This document shows positions 1 through 11,694 of a DNA stretch of 64,000 nucleotides, piece after piece (position 1 is the first letter of the stretch; each line of letters starts with the position of its first letter). The stretch lies in assembly GCA_025738555.1 (NCBI GenBank), contig JAOVFP010000005.1, positions 4,712,001 through 4,776,000 on the forward strand, in the 5' to 3' direction. Source of the stretch: Cyathus striatus (taxonomy: Eukaryota; Basidiomycota; Agaricomycetes; Agaricales; Nidulariaceae). Position numbers and translations under genes: made by a program. The notes under the pieces were generated by a model. The model was not told the origin of the DNA, ran no database searches, and saw only the letters and a list, made by a program, of their open reading frames with translations.

Positions 1-284
1 TTGTAGTGTGTTCCTCCGCATGGACGTCTGTTTGTTTAACATTGATAATGAACAAACCTGTGATAATCGCTGACGAGAGTAGCATGAGAAAACTTGCTTA
101 TCATTGCTAATGTATCCTGCCACCTGTTACGTATGTATAAGCTTGCTCCCTTTACATTGTATACTACCATACTTAAGGGGTTTGATCACGAGTACTTCTT
201 CCTTAGGATATAAGCTTCTTTAAAAGCCCCCATTGACATCTGAGCTGTTTCTCACTGCCCCCCCACCTAAGCGCAGGTCGCACC
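1..284. other. Intergenic, upstream of the DUF3445 gene
   Basis: No coding potential is visible. The stretch ends in a C-rich tract shortly before the start codon at 285 and presumably holds the promoter and 5' leader of that gene. Nothing else can be supported. Confidence 0.5.
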
Positions 285-1561
285 ATGATCTCGTCGCATT
301 CTATAGTCGCTGTTAGTTCCCTGTGTGGAATATTCCTCGCCACCGCCTGGCTCTGTGGTAGATTTTCTAGACGAAGTCATCCTATAGAGCCTTCTTCCAA
401 AGATGATTACTTTAAGTTGACTGGAGTGCCAACTCCGACGCCACTGCATAACTTCAAATTGAACCTTGCTAAAGCTCGACCCTACCGCCCCTTTAGATGG
501 GGTTACTATCAAACGATGGGTAATTATCCAGCCAATTACTTTAATAAAATAGAATGTTGAATAAAATCCCAACGACAGCTCTGTCAGCAATGGAACCAGA
601 CTGGTGGATTGAATTGGAATCCACTTATAGAGAAAGATTGGCTCAACGAAAAGAGCTATTCACCCAGCACGGGAAAGCTGTGGTTGATTTATTGCCTGGA
701 AGTGAAGATGCTTGCCGGGAACTAATGAACATGGTCGTACATTTTCTCTGCATCCGATACCCAAACGAATTCCAATTAAACGAAACGAAAATGATATTTT
801 ATAATCGAATATTGGATACCAGCACAGACGTAACGAGCGTTGAACCATTGTCATTCTTGCTAGAGACGATCCCCGAGGACTTCCTGATCACTCAATCGAA
901 TCAGAAGACTGGTTTATATCACCTAACGGCAGGTGTATCATGCTCAGCCGTAGGATGGAACATGTCGAGTAAGATAGGAAGGCCGCTACATCAAATTCAC
1001 GGTCCAGTTCCATTCTATGAAGAAAAATTAAGAAATTCCATGGATAGGTAGGCATCAGCTTGCACCTATACGTGGATATTACACATAACAATACCTAGGT
1101 ATTTCTCAAAGATGCCATGTGACAAACCCATACAAAGAGGATCCTGGGGCTTGGAGATTGGTCAGCCACTTTACTTACAGCCAGATGACGAACACTTTGC
1201 CATTCGCGAAACCCAGCCAGAAAACCTCAAGCTTGATGATATATATCTTCGGGTCGACTGGCAAACACTGCGAAGACTTCCTAAATCGCAAGCAATCGTG
1301 TTCAACTTCAAGGCATTGTTCACGCCCGTTACTTCGTTCCGTCATGAGCCGTATATTCCTCGACTACTATTGAAAGTGCTTCGTGAAGGGCCTAAAAAGA
1401 TCAAAGACTACAAGGGAACATATCATGTGGAGCACAAAGTCATTCCGGCTCTCGATGAATGGGCAAAGGAACAAGAAGAAAAGGGGTGGGTTAAGGAAAA
1501 CTGGGAAGAACGAACGCTAGATGAACACCCCTTCTTTCCTGGCTGGGAAAGTCACTGTTAA
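285..1561 (+). CDS. DUF3445 protein (heme-dependent oxidative N-demethylase-like)
   Basis: Three exons, 285-519, 588-1047 and 1099-1561, joined by canonical GT-AG introns, give about 385 residues. The N-terminus has a hydrophobic segment (about residues 8-22), suggesting a membrane anchor. Hallmarks of DUF3445 follow: PFRWGYYQTM, then MEPDWWIELE just after intron 1, then IHGPVPFYEEKL, and near the C-terminus QTLRRLP followed by AIVFNFKALFTPV. The bacterial prototype is the alpha subunit of a heme-dependent oxidative N-demethylase acting on dimethylamine. Fungal members are widespread but their substrate is unknown, so the enzymatic role is inferred from family alone. Intron phases join the conserved blocks without any frame conflict. 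The gene ends 70 bp from the facing WD40 gene. Confidence 0.85.
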
Positions 1562-1631
1562 CCGGTGGAATCTTGTCTGCAACCATACCATTAATGTCAT
1601 GACATACGTCTTATCATATTCCCGTAATACA

Positions 1632-3179
1632 TTATTCATCCATAAGCTCTGCTAACTCGCGTTCTTCCTCCTCTGTCATGGCAAACTCGTCCTTTTCCTC
1701 AACAGGTGGATCAGGTTCCTTGATATGCTCATCCTTGCTGGGTGGGTTCAGGAGTTCTGTGGCTGTATGTTAGCATCAGGAATCATACATCGAAATAGGA
1801 ACATTACCATTTAGTTTCCATTTTCGTATTGTACCATCGAGACTTGTGGAAATAACCCAAGGCTCGATTCGAGTGCCATCATCCCCAGAGATATTTCTTG
1901 CCCAGAGTCGAATGGCAGTAACATCGTGCCAGTGTGCGTCAATCTCATTAATGAGAGATGGTTCAGACAAACTCGACACATCATATACACGTATGACATC
2001 TCCAGCACCAGTGATTAAGTATGGTTCATCAGGATCCGCTAAAATGAGGGGAAGAATAGCTCTGACCCCGACTGGATGTAGAACCGAAGAAATAGGCTTT
2101 TGAGGAATTGTTCCCTTGGTAGAAATAAGCTGCACGCTGTCATCTGATGATGCTGCGTCCGGAGTATCAGGAGCAAGAAATCAAGACATACAAAAGGATC
2201 ACCTGTCCATAAGTGATCGTTTCCGTAGTATAGTTCGTTAATACGTGTTCTATGGTGCCCTAGTTCTTCCACCATCGTGCTGCACCATCGAGGGGGGCTC
2301 ACGAGCTCTTTGGTCAAGTTCCAAAGTCTGATGATACCCATAGTATCGGCGGTGTATAAGAGTGCACTACTATCTGAGGTCGGTTTTCCATCGAGACATT
2401 CCACGGGTCTTGCGTGTGCTGTTATGGAGCCCATAGATGACAAAGGTCTCATTTTATTAGGCTGAGAGATATCCCTTGACGGAACCATCAGATATGCCCA
2501 CAAAAGTAACGGAGAACCACCTACCAGAACCGCACCGCTTTGTCTGACCCCGATGAAATCAATAGGTGTAGTTTTGGCAGCACATACAAGGCTTTCACAA
2601 AGTCATCATGAGCATCAGTAGAAGATATAAGTGTTTTCGTCTTACGTCGGATAAGTCAACGCTAACTGGACAAGAAAGGAAGGAAACGTACATCCATGTC
2701 CCATAGTTTAATGGTCTCACGTACAAATCAGAATAACGCATTTATGATATGATTACCAAAATGAATACCTGATCCCAGGAACCTGTTATAAGAATTTTTC
2801 CATCCCCGGAACCAGAAATCTTATCGCAGAATGCGAGCGAAGTAACGGGACCGGTGTGTCCCTTGAAAAGCTGGAGAGTTTTTCCTGACTGACGAGCTTG
2901 CGAATGTGTTGATTAGAGCAAAAGACGATTACATACGTCCAAGTCAAGCCTTCGAACGACACTTGTGTTTTCTGCTATCCACGCTTCATTTCTCCGCACC
3001 GATATTGCCAATGCCTTGCCAGGAAGTTGAATAGGGTCTCCGAGAGATTTGGTGCGTTCTGCCTTTGCTTTTCTTGCCTCGAGGGGGGCATAAGCTAGAT
3101 ATAAAATCGAAGATAGATAACTACTCACTTTGTTCAATGCAAGCTCAGCCTCTGCGACGAGGAAATTATCAGTGCTCAT
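1632..3179 (-). CDS. WD40-repeat protein, unassigned
   Basis: A multi-exon minus-strand gene. A short N-terminal helix-like region (MSTDNFLVAEAELALNK) leads into a WD40 array. Visible repeat endings include ITGSWDQTIKLWD, SSGSDKAVRFWD, GIIRLWN and STSLDGTIRKWK, so at least five or six blades are present. The protein ends in a very acidic tail, EEEERELAELMDE. Exons join in frame through introns of normal size, except that a stretch resembling an intron (strong donor GTGAGT, acceptor TATCTAG) near 3096-3129 would be only 34 nt and change frame. It is read here as coding. I do not recognise a named orthologue. WD40 proteins act as scaffolds, so no specific role is claimed. The 5' side faces 510 bp of non-coding DNA. 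Confidence 0.8.
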
Positions 3180-3689
3180 GATCTGATCGTAAGAGAAATA
3201 ACTAATTGGAGATGAAGGTTATTTATGTAAATCAGACGAGCGCTAGCCGAAAGTGCAACCAAACAAACGCGTCGCGTGTGGTATGTAATAAGCACCACAA
3301 GGTATATTGACCAAAGTAGGTAGTAGATATACAACGAAAGGACATAAGATCGAAGGCTACACCATTAGAACCAATAATGTGATGAGTCGGGTAGACATAC
3401 GGATAATGGTATACAGAGAGAAGGTAAAGTTAGTCTTTTTAAGCGTAGTACGGGATACAAGATAGCCAAAGAGAGTATGAGAAACGAAGCAAGCAATACA
3501 CAGTAGAGGACACATCAACGTGTGTTCAGAGTCCAAAGTATTAGAGGAAATATTATGTATATGTATGTGGCAGAAAAGATTTGAGACGAGAACGAAGAGT
3601 TACTAAACAGGTCGATTCTTTCGACTTCCCCATAGAAGAAGGTAGATGAAGAAGTAGATAAAAAAAGGAACGTGTAAATGAGAAAACAA
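3180..3689. other. Intergenic between the WD40 and PKA genes
   Basis: Both neighbours are on the minus strand, so this holds the 3' flank of the kinase gene and the promoter of the WD40 gene. It is A- and G-rich on the plus strand. No conserved reading frame or repeat is visible. Confidence 0.5.
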
Positions 3690-5136
3690 CTAGAATTCAA
3701 GGAAATGATAAGAGGTGGGATCAAAGCGCTGGTGAACATCAGGAGGTTGTTCTTCCCGCATGAGGCCAGGGATTTCCTCTGGCGGTGGGAGCGGGAGATG
3801 AAGGAAATGACGGGTATCATCGATAGAAGAGGTGCGTGGGATAATGGGTGCCTAGGGGACAATGGGTTAAGCGGATGACAACGATGAGAAGAAAGGAAGC
3901 AGGCGGACCTTGATTTCACGGCGTTCAAGGGCATCCCAATCGACGCCTCTGAACCAGGGATGATCTAGGATGTCCTGAGGACCGCCAATCATATTTCCAA
4001 GGCGTTTAGTTCGGTCAGGGGTCAAGAATCCCTTGATAAGTTCCCTGGACAAGCGATCCATACTGCGTGGCCAGTGGATATGACCACTGAGGATCTTTTC
4101 ATATATACCGTAGGGAGACTCGTCGAAGAAAGGAGGATAACCGACGAGCATCTCATAGCATAGAACACCACAAGCCCACCAATCAGCGGCCTTGCCATGA
4201 CCGTCTGACTCGATGATCTCTGGGGCGAGATATTCGGGGGTGCCGCAAAGGGTCCAGGTACGGTCGTCAACGATTTTGGCAAAGCCGAAGTCGGTTAAGC
4301 GGAGGTAAGCCACGGGAGTCCAAGAGGAGGTTTTCTGGTTTAAGGTCACGATAGATGATGTTGAAAGAATGGAGGTATTTAAGGGCAAGAATGATAGTGG
4401 CGAGATAGAAACGAGTGACGTCTGGAGTAAAGCGCTGAGCGCGACGAAGATGGGTGAAAAGTTCACCACCAGGAACATAGGACATGAGCATGTAGATGTT
4501 AAGACTGTCCTGGAAAGTGGAGAAAAGGTCCACGACGAAAGGATGATGGACCCTAGAGAGAATGTATCTCTCTGCATTGACGTGCTCTACTTGACGAAGA
4601 CGGACGATCTCGGTCTTTCGAAGGACTTTCATTGCAAAGTGGTTGTGAGCACCTGGCTGGGAGGAGTTTCTGTGACGGACGAGGAGGACTTTGCCAAAGG
4701 TGCCTGTGCCTAAGAAGGAGGTGAGTGGGAGAGAGGACGGAGAAAAGAGGAAGATACCTAAGGTACCGCGGACCTCAAAGTCGGAGAGCTTGAGGCCATT
4801 GCGACTGAGATGGACATGCTCGTCTTCGAGAAGACGCTGGGGTGGATAATTGGAGGGAGTGGCTGGGCCAGCAGCAGATTGGGGATCAGGGGAAGGCGGA
4901 GACAGGGGATGGTGGGGCTCAGAAGGGGGCTGAGAGTAACGGGGGTCGACGAGCATGTCTGGGGGAGGGGAGAGGGGCGGGGTGATGGGGGCATCGAGCT
5001 GCATGTAGGAGTCACGGCGCGGGGGGAGGGGCTGGGAGACGGGGTGCGGGACAAGGGGCAACGAGGACGAGCGGGCGACGGGGGGAGGAGGAGAGGGAAG
5101 CATGGCAGGAAGAGAGTTGCAGACATTCAGAACCAC
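3690..5136 (-). CDS. cAMP-dependent protein kinase catalytic subunit, with apparent one-base frameshift
   Basis: An AGC-family kinase of about 440 residues. A proline- and serine-rich N-terminal extension of about 115 residues precedes the kinase domain. The glycine loop GTGTFGKV is assembled across a 46-nt intron. Further motifs are AMKVLRKTEIV (catalytic Lys), IIYRDLKPEN (catalytic loop), DFGFAKIV, activation loop TWTLCGTPEYLAPEI (phosphorylatable Thr) and PPFFDESPYGIYEKILSG. The last exon (after an acceptor near 3850) ends in FLEF, the hydrophobic motif of PKA C-tails. PKA phosphorylates Ser/Thr targets when cAMP releases the regulatory subunit. Just before DFG, one extra base at 4307-4308 moves the frame: DSRG is followed by YLRLTDFGFAK only if one T is ignored. 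No intron can explain this. The start could be Met 12 (5101-5103) instead of the first Met. Confidence 0.9.
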
Positions 5137-5236
5137 AGAGAACCACCCAATACTAGTAAATTATCCGTGGGAACTCCATTTATTTACATATTTACATATT
5201 TATTTACTATTATTATCCATCTACTTATTTATTACT

Positions 5237-6503
5237 TCAAACTCCAAATGCGACTGTCGGAGTGCCATATGTGCTGCTCAGCACCCGCACCTCGCCCGCG
5301 CCCTCGCCTACCCCTGCTGCCACATACAGCGGGACAAAGTGCTCCTCCCGCGGGTGCGACGCCCGGAACCCGCTGTGGCGTGTCAGCGCTTCCATCGCCT
5401 TCCTGCGTGCCGCCGCGTCTTCCACGCGCACCGCAGCGACCACCGCCTGGTCGAAGCTCTTGTGCGCCTCACTCGCCGTCTCCGGCGTAAACGAGCTACG
5501 GTCCCTTAGGTTATGCATCGTCAGTCCGCCGGACAGCACGAGGATGCCTTCTTCCCTGTCAGTGTCTCCTTCGTCAGCACCGATTCACTTGCCAGTCTCC
5601 TGCACCTAAGCTTACCTCAGCTGTGACACTGCTTTCCCGATCGCCCAGTTCTTCTCTGCGCTCAGGCTCGAGTCGATCGATACCTGGACAACTGGGAGCT
5701 CCCCCATCTCTTCCCCAAACATAAGGCGGAACGGCACAAACACCCCGTGGTCCAGTCCAGGTCCAGAGAACCCCCTGCCGTCTTCTCCTCGGTTCTCCAG
5801 CTTCGTCGTTGTCCTTGCTTTCATCCCTGCCTACTTCTAATTAGCCAGCTTACTCCTTTTAACGTATCTCCACCTTGCTCACCTGTGTGTAGAGGTCAAC
5901 TACATGCTTCGAAAGCGCAGCGTCTCCCTTCGATTTGAACTTGAGCCGGTACAACTCTGGTTGGAATCCATAGTAGTCCATCAGCAGGGGGTTCTCATCC
6001 CCGTAGTCCGTCACTGACAAATGTCATGTCATGAGCTGTCTACGTGATCAAACCGTCTTGCACCTACCAAGGCGTTCACCTGTCGTCTCCCAGTGCGCAC
6101 TAAACACCACGATCCCTTTTGGCTGATACTTTTCCACCAGGGCTGGTCCAAATATTTTCAAGAAACGCGCCAACGGCCCCGTAGGCCCCATGTGAGCTCC
6201 CATAGGCCCATACGCTCCAGACTTCATCTCTTCTTCGGGGAACGCAAGAAACGGAGACCCGTGCGCAAAGAAGAAGGCCGGAATTTTGTTGGGTGTGGAC
6301 GGTAGGTCATCGAGCGCCTTACGCCACTGTGATTCAGAGGTCATTGGGATGGAAATGTAGCTGCGAGTTTCGGTAATAGTGGGTCGGAAAATGAGACGCT
6401 TTATGGTTGTGGAGAGAATGTTGGGGGATGGAAGGAAGATGGTGGCTGATATGAGACCTAGCAGCAGGAAGAGGAAGGAAACGAATAAACTGGAAAGGCG
6501 CAT
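5237..6503 (-). CDS. LigB-type extradiol ring-cleavage dioxygenase (4,5-DOPA dioxygenase-like)
   Basis: Spliced from four exons. The N-terminus is a hydrophobic signal-anchor-like segment, and a second possible start (MTSESQWRKAL) would make a cytosolic form. Core motifs of the class III extradiol dioxygenases are present: FFAHGSPFLAF, VVFSAHWETTG, GLDHGVFVPFRLMF, VQVSIDSSL, ILVLSGGLTMHN and EEHFVPLYVAAG. The His residues in these blocks are the usual metal ligands and acid/base. Family members open catecholic rings using Fe(II) or Zn and O2. The plant and Amanita enzymes make betalamic acid, but the substrate here is unknown. The coding sequence is clearly GC-richer than most neighbours. The start lies 162 bp from the divergent TFB3 start. 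Confidence 0.88.
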
Positions 6504-6665
6504 GAGATGGTTTATAAGTAGCTGGTAATTACTTGAGTCTTGGGTGTATTAGTGAGAGACAGGAATTTATGTAATCTGGATGACACGTTTTGTCATTTTG
6601 ATTACGTTGCTTACATACCAGAGCTGGTGTCCTCTCCTCTCCCAATCAACTACTTCTTACATGCT
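6504..6665. promoter_or_regulatory. Divergent promoter, dioxygenase / TFB3
   Basis: Only 162 bp separate the two outward-facing start codons, so a shared bidirectional promoter is inferred. No specific binding site can be assigned. Confidence 0.45.
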
Positions 6666-8023
6666 ATGAACAGACCAGGCGTAGGCGAATGGCTCAAGGG
6701 AAAGACTGTGCGCAAAGGGGGCGCCGTCTCTTCCTCAAACACGCGCTCATCCACCCCCCAAGTCCAAAGCACCTCCACTACCATATTCTCGGGCGGAATC
6801 AAGGATCCTTCTGGCAGAACGTCCGAATACTTCGTTCGTTAGCTTTCTTATCTATATTGCCTGCTTCATTCATCACCTTTGCAGTCCATGGATGACCAGT
6901 GTCCTGTCTGCAAAAGCGACCGCTACTTGAATCCCAAACTAAGACTCCTTGTTAGTTCTTGCTATCACAAAATGTATGCATACCCGACTCATGTCCGCAG
7001 AATAACCAACTACATTGCCATTGACTAGGTGCGAATCTTGTATCGACCGTCTCTTTACCCTCGGTCCAGCACCATGCCCAATATGCAACAAAATACTCCG
7101 AAAGTTGGCATTCACGCCGCAGACTTTCGAAGACCTCGGCGTGGAGAAGGAGGTTGCAGTGCGCAGAAGAATCGCAAAAGAGTGCGCGCCCAACCACTTT
7201 CGTCTTCAACCGAACTCACCAATTTTCAGGTTTAACAAACGTTGTGAAGACTTTCCTGATCTTCACTCGTACAATGACTATCTTGAAGAGGTTGAAGACA
7301 TAAGTATGTCGTTCCTTCGTAACATTTCTCACCATCGCCCACAAGCTTTCAGCATTCAACCTCATAAACGACATTGATGTTCCTCAAACGGAGGCTCGCA
7401 TTGCCGCATATCGTGCTGAAAATGCTGCACTGATAGAACTCAACCTTCAGCGCGAGGAGGCCTATGCCCAAGCTCTGCGCGAGCAAGAAGAGGCGGAAAA
7501 ACACGAAAGAGAACAGCGTGCAGCTGACCTTCGTCGCGAAGAGGAAGAAGAACGGGAAGAACGAGAAAAAGGAAAACGCGAAATTATTGATAAACTCGAA
7601 ACCAGCGATAAAGATGCTGCAAAGGTTATTGCCAGATCCCGTGCAAGTCAACTGAAGCGTGCATCAGCGCGAGCAACGACTAGCTCTGCACTTAATAGCA
7701 ATGCCAAGTTACTCAGATCTAGAGCTGTACAAAGCAATAGTGTTCCCGATGTCCCTCACGTTCCATTGCAAGATAATTGGTCTGCCTATGAGGATATGCT
7801 CCAGTTAAAAGATGGGGGGTATGATGACTTCTTCAGTGATGCTGTACGGAAGGATAGGGAAGGGGTTATGAGAGGAGGCGGATACATGATCGAAGAGGCA
7901 TGGGAGAGGGCTATCAGAACTGCTGTATGTGGCCTTGACTTACCGCCGTTGGTCGGGCTTGACCCTGTAGCAACGCTAAAAGAGCGTGACAGTAGTGGAG
8001 ATACGGTGATGGCTTCAGCTTAA
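6666..8023 (+). CDS. TFB3: TFB3 / MAT1, CDK-activating-kinase assembly factor of TFIIH
   Basis: The N-terminal exon encodes a basic tail ending SGRTSEYF. A GTTCGT donor joins it to SMDDQCPVCKSD, the start of the RING finger. The RING reads CPVC, CYHKMCESC, CPIC, with the split Met codon made by an intron at about 6971. The following conserved block, ILRKLAFTPQTFEDLGVEKE, is diagnostic of TFB3/MAT1. A long Glu/Arg coiled coil (about residues 150-250) and a C-terminal conserved segment (GGYMIEEAWERAIRTAVCGL) complete the protein. MAT1 tethers the Cdk7-cyclin H kinase to core TFIIH and supports RNA polymerase II CTD phosphorylation. The start at 6666 is the first in-frame Met before the basic tail; an upstream exon is possible. 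The gene converges on ZUP1 with an 83-bp gap. Confidence 0.92.
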
Positions 8024-8106
8024 AGAAGCAAATACGGATGATAATATTCACAGTTCCTCCATATTGTAATGTGGCCTTTAAGACAATGTATGTACATATT
8101 CAAGTA

Positions 8107-9794
8107 TCAACCCATCTTTGTACTTGTAACAATCTTCCTACCCAGACGCTCTGACTCAGTAAGGGGATTCGTCATAGGAAAGTAAAGGATTTGGTACTGG
8201 TCCTTTGACCTGGCAACTGAATTAGAACAAATATTATGAGAATTGCAGTAATCTAATCACCGAAAGGCCTTATCATCTACTATGAATCGTTTCAACAAAT
8301 CTTTGAAATCCACTTCTTTAGTCGTCGACGATTCCGTTCCATTGGTTTCTTCTGGCTTCATACATTTTTGAATGCGTGTACTAAGGATTTCGCTCGCACC
8401 TCGCTTTTGACCAGTTGTCCAAGAACCTGATGAGTCTATGGATACCGTAAACGTGAACGATTAATTAAAGTAGAAAAGTAGAAGAAATGGCTGTCCTGAC
8501 CTGTGAAGTTGAAGCATTGCATTGCAGTCCTCCGTACTTCTGCTGAAACAACACTGGGATAAAACATAAATGAACCAAGGTTCTAACATATCTTTAAAGA
8601 TTATTTATTACCCACCGACTCGGGTCAAATGTTAAGAGGCAAGTTTGCCCTTTCTTGTTGATTTGATAACCTATGATAGTGCGTGAATGTCCATTATATT
8701 GCAAGACCAAGGGCATGCGCTCCGTTGTAACTATAGGAGAGGCTTTACTCAGAGCGTCGTTTACGTCGGTACCCAATGCCACTGATGGGGTAAAATAGTT
8801 CACGATCCAGTCCAGAACAGCTTTCGGCCCTATCCAATTAACATAAATCCCTTAACATGTTGGAGTTTCGGATTATGCCACACCATTGTTTTTCTGCCTA
8901 AGATCAAAGTCAACTAATTCAACTCTGTGAAGATAAGTCGTTCAATAGGTAATGTCATCGGCAGAAATACCCACGGAATACCGCGAAACACAAAAGCAAC
9001 CCATAGGTCTGTGGCGTTGTTAGAGGAGTAGTAGGAAGGATGTACTGACATCTACCTCCTGTTCCGATCCACTTTTTCGTACCCACCAATTTCTTTAGCT
9101 GCTTTGCTCCTATTTCATCGAACCCTGCAGCCCAAGCATCTTCTATGCAGCACTGAAGGTTACGTATTGAAGGATGAACCGGGGAAGATAATAATGCCGA
9201 GTAAGCTTTTTGGAAAGGTTGATCCATAAGGGCGATACAGGACATTAGAAAGTTTCGATAGCTACACCTAAAGTGAATTCGAGGTTTCACGGAGCATGGC
9301 GAAGAACATACCCACATCCCCACATACTATCCCAGGGTTCGCGGCTCACATGAACAGCTCTTTCGTAGCATAAAGCCGCACGACGAAGCTCTCCGCGCGA
9401 ATGCGCTTTCCAAAGTGCCTGACGGAGAAGTGGAATGAGGCCTTTCAGAGTAATCAGATTTCAGATTTATTAATAAGAATGCGTAAAAACTGTTACCAAG
9501 CGTGTAACACGGTGGCGGGTCACCACCATCAGCGAGACGCCAGAATATATCGGTTTCCGTTGGCTGCAAAATACTCTTTGCCTTTCTTGCCCATTTTTTA
9601 TCCTTTCTCTGGTGACTGTTGACTACATCTTTTACGGGCAATTCACTAGAAGTTGATGAGTTGGTATTTCCGGCTTGGTGTACAAAGTGAATTTCGTAAT
9701 GCTGCTCTCGCTGCGGTACTGTATATGGCTGCAGATTACTGTCACAAAATCCGCATTTAAGGTCCTCGCAATAAGGTGGAGATGGAGATATCAT
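8107..9794 (-). CDS. C78 peptidase, ZUP1/Mug105-like deubiquitinase
   Basis: The N-terminus carries a C2H2-like finger (CGFCDSNLQPYTV, then His residues at EQHYEIHF). A basic linker follows, then GLIPLLRQALWKAH across an intron. The catalytic block WGCGYRNFLMSCIALMD is also split by an intron (donor after GG of the second Gly codon). The partner His is in LQYNGHSRTIIGYQ and the Asp in LLTFDPSR. The final exon, reached by an acceptor at about 8212, encodes DQYQILYFPM, the C-terminal strand typical of this family. Human ZUP1 cleaves K63-linked ubiquitin chains, and S. pombe Mug105 is the fungal relative. All catalytic residues are present, so activity is likely. The start was set at the Met next to the zinc finger; a Met seven codons upstream (9815) is also possible. 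Confidence 0.88.
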
Positions 9795-10021
9795 TAAGTA
9801 TACGATAAAGAGCAAAAGAGTGAAATGAACGGATTAGCAGGAGCAAACGTTGAAGAAGGCGTAACAGAGTCCGGGTTCGTGTCCACTTCAGCTCGACGCG
9901 TCTTACGAGGATCACGTGTAGATATATTTATTACATAATCCATGGGCCATTCGACGCGCGTACTGTAATCCAGTACTACAACACGTCTTCATAGTGCTTA
10001 TTTCCTCTCTTACCATAACCA
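9795..10021. promoter_or_regulatory. Divergent promoter, ZUP1-like / PRE6
   Basis: A 227-bp gap between outward-facing start codons of a deubiquitinase gene and a proteasome gene. Shared control is inferred from geometry only. The yeast proteasome element GGTGGCAAA is not seen. Confidence 0.4.
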
Positions 10022-11286
10022 ATGTCCAGGTCCTACGATCGTGGTATATTCCATCTCTTTGCATTCTATTGCGCGTTGCTAAAATCATCATTATGCAGCT
10101 CTCACTGTCTTCTCTCCGGATGGCCATTTGTTTCAAGTAAGCAATCTATTACTACAAATCACGTCCAACCAGTTCCTTACACAGTTTGAAATCTAGGTAG
10201 AATATGCTCTAGAAGCGGTGCGAAAGGGGACGTGTGCTGTAGGCAAAACTATGACCTTTTACCCATTGCTTTTTTGCTCACGCTCATGACGCGTTAGGTT
10301 GGTGTGCGAGGAAAGGACGTCGTTGTTCTCGGTGTAGAGAAGAAATCTGTTCTACAGTTACAAGATCCACGCACAGTGAGGAAAGTTGTGATGTTGGATG
10401 ATCATGTCTGCTTAGCATTCGCTGGTACGGGTTATTCAATACACGACTATCTTCAACGTCTAGGAATTTCTTTCTACAGGCTTAACCGCAGATGGTCGTG
10501 TTCTGATTGACAAGGCTAGAGTTGAATGTCAAAGCCACCGACTTACAGTGGAGGATCCTGTCACGGTTGAATATATCACAAGACATATTGCAGGCATCCA
10601 GCAGGTTTGACTGATTCAAGTGCATCATACCAACAGTACTAAATTACGCTACAGCGCTACACACAATCCGGAGGAGTCAGACCCTTCGGCATATCAACAT
10701 TAATTGTTGGCTTCGATCCCCATGATACGAAGCCCCGGCTATATCAAACAGAGCCAAGTGGAATCTACAGTGCCTGGAAGGTAAAGTCCCTAACAAAGAG
10801 CTCTTCTACACTTCTTGACCTACAGGATAACAATAGGCAAATGCCATCGGGAGATCTTCCAAGACGGTTCGCGAATTCTTGGAGAAGAACCACAAAGACG
10901 ATCTTTCACGCGACGAAGCCATAAAGCTCACAGTCAAGAGTCTGCTTGAGGTAGTGCAGACTGGTGCAAAGAATATCGAGATCAGCGTGATGGAAAGCTA
11001 TGGCAAAGTTACAGTAAGACACTATCCTCGTCTGTTAAGTGGAACCGTTAACTGCACAGTAGTTTCTAGAATCTGGAACTCTCTGAAATTGAAGCAACCG
11101 TGACAGATATTGAACGCGAAAAGGAAGCTGGTATGTACAAGCGTTTAATCATTTTATGGTTTCCCCATCGCTAACACTACCGATACAGAGGCGGAACGCA
11201 AACGGTCACGATTGGCAGCAACAGCTGCCGGTCAAGCGGCTATGTCACAACGTGCAACGGATACAGCAGAAGGATCTGGACAGTAA
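10022..11286 (+). CDS. PRE6: 20S proteasome subunit alpha-4
   Basis: Nine exons joined by short introns. The N-terminus [28 protein letters not shown] matches the alpha-subunit signature, with the YDRA tail characteristic of alpha-4. Further blocks are [64 protein letters not shown], and [18 protein letters not shown]. The C-terminal exon adds an Arg/Ala-rich tail. Alpha-4 is a non-catalytic ring subunit (yeast Pre6, human PSMA7) that helps gate the 20S core and contacts the 19S cap. All exon phases are consistent. The initiator Met is followed directly by the conserved SYDR block, which fixes the start. Confidence 0.95.
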
Positions 11287-11694
11287 TTTCAATAGCGATG
11301 TTTACGTGTCCTGTATTTCTAATAGTTTCATGCGATAAATGCGAGAAGCGTGTAGGTAACCGTTTAGAAAGCGAGATCCGAGACGCGGTCTTGAATTTTA
11401 GTGATTTAAAAGTACCAAATTCAAACAGTGACTTAAATTTCACGTGGCCTGAATGCTATGAACGGGTGACTCTGAGCAGTCAGTACCGTACTACTACGTT
11501 GTGCTACGTGTTTGATCAGACAACAGTACTTGTGAGCGTCTACATTAACCAGGTATTGGTTGCTTTACTATTTGTCTTTGCTCTATATACCCGAACCAAC
11601 ATTAAAAAGGCTTAATCATACATACTCTCAATCTCTGCGTGGACATTCGAATTTCGGGCTAGACGCGAAGCGTGCTGTAACGCTTTAATCATTA
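11287..11694. other. Intergenic, PRE6 to GEA
   Basis: It contains the PRE6 3' flank and the GEA promoter. A 105-codon open frame at 11298-11615 looks hydrophobic and unlike any family, has no splice support, and is regarded as chance. Confidence 0.45.

Noticed and set aside
4810..5490. A 226-codon open frame on the plus strand across the 5' part of the kinase gene
   Set aside because: Antisense to well-supported kinase and dioxygenase coding sequence, composed of Gly/Arg-rich low-complexity sequence from the GC-rich codons of the opposite strand, with no family resemblance.
11298..11615. A 105-codon open frame between PRE6 and GEA
   Set aside because: Hydrophobic, no motif, no splice or promoter support; it lies where the 3' and 5' flanks of two good genes are expected.
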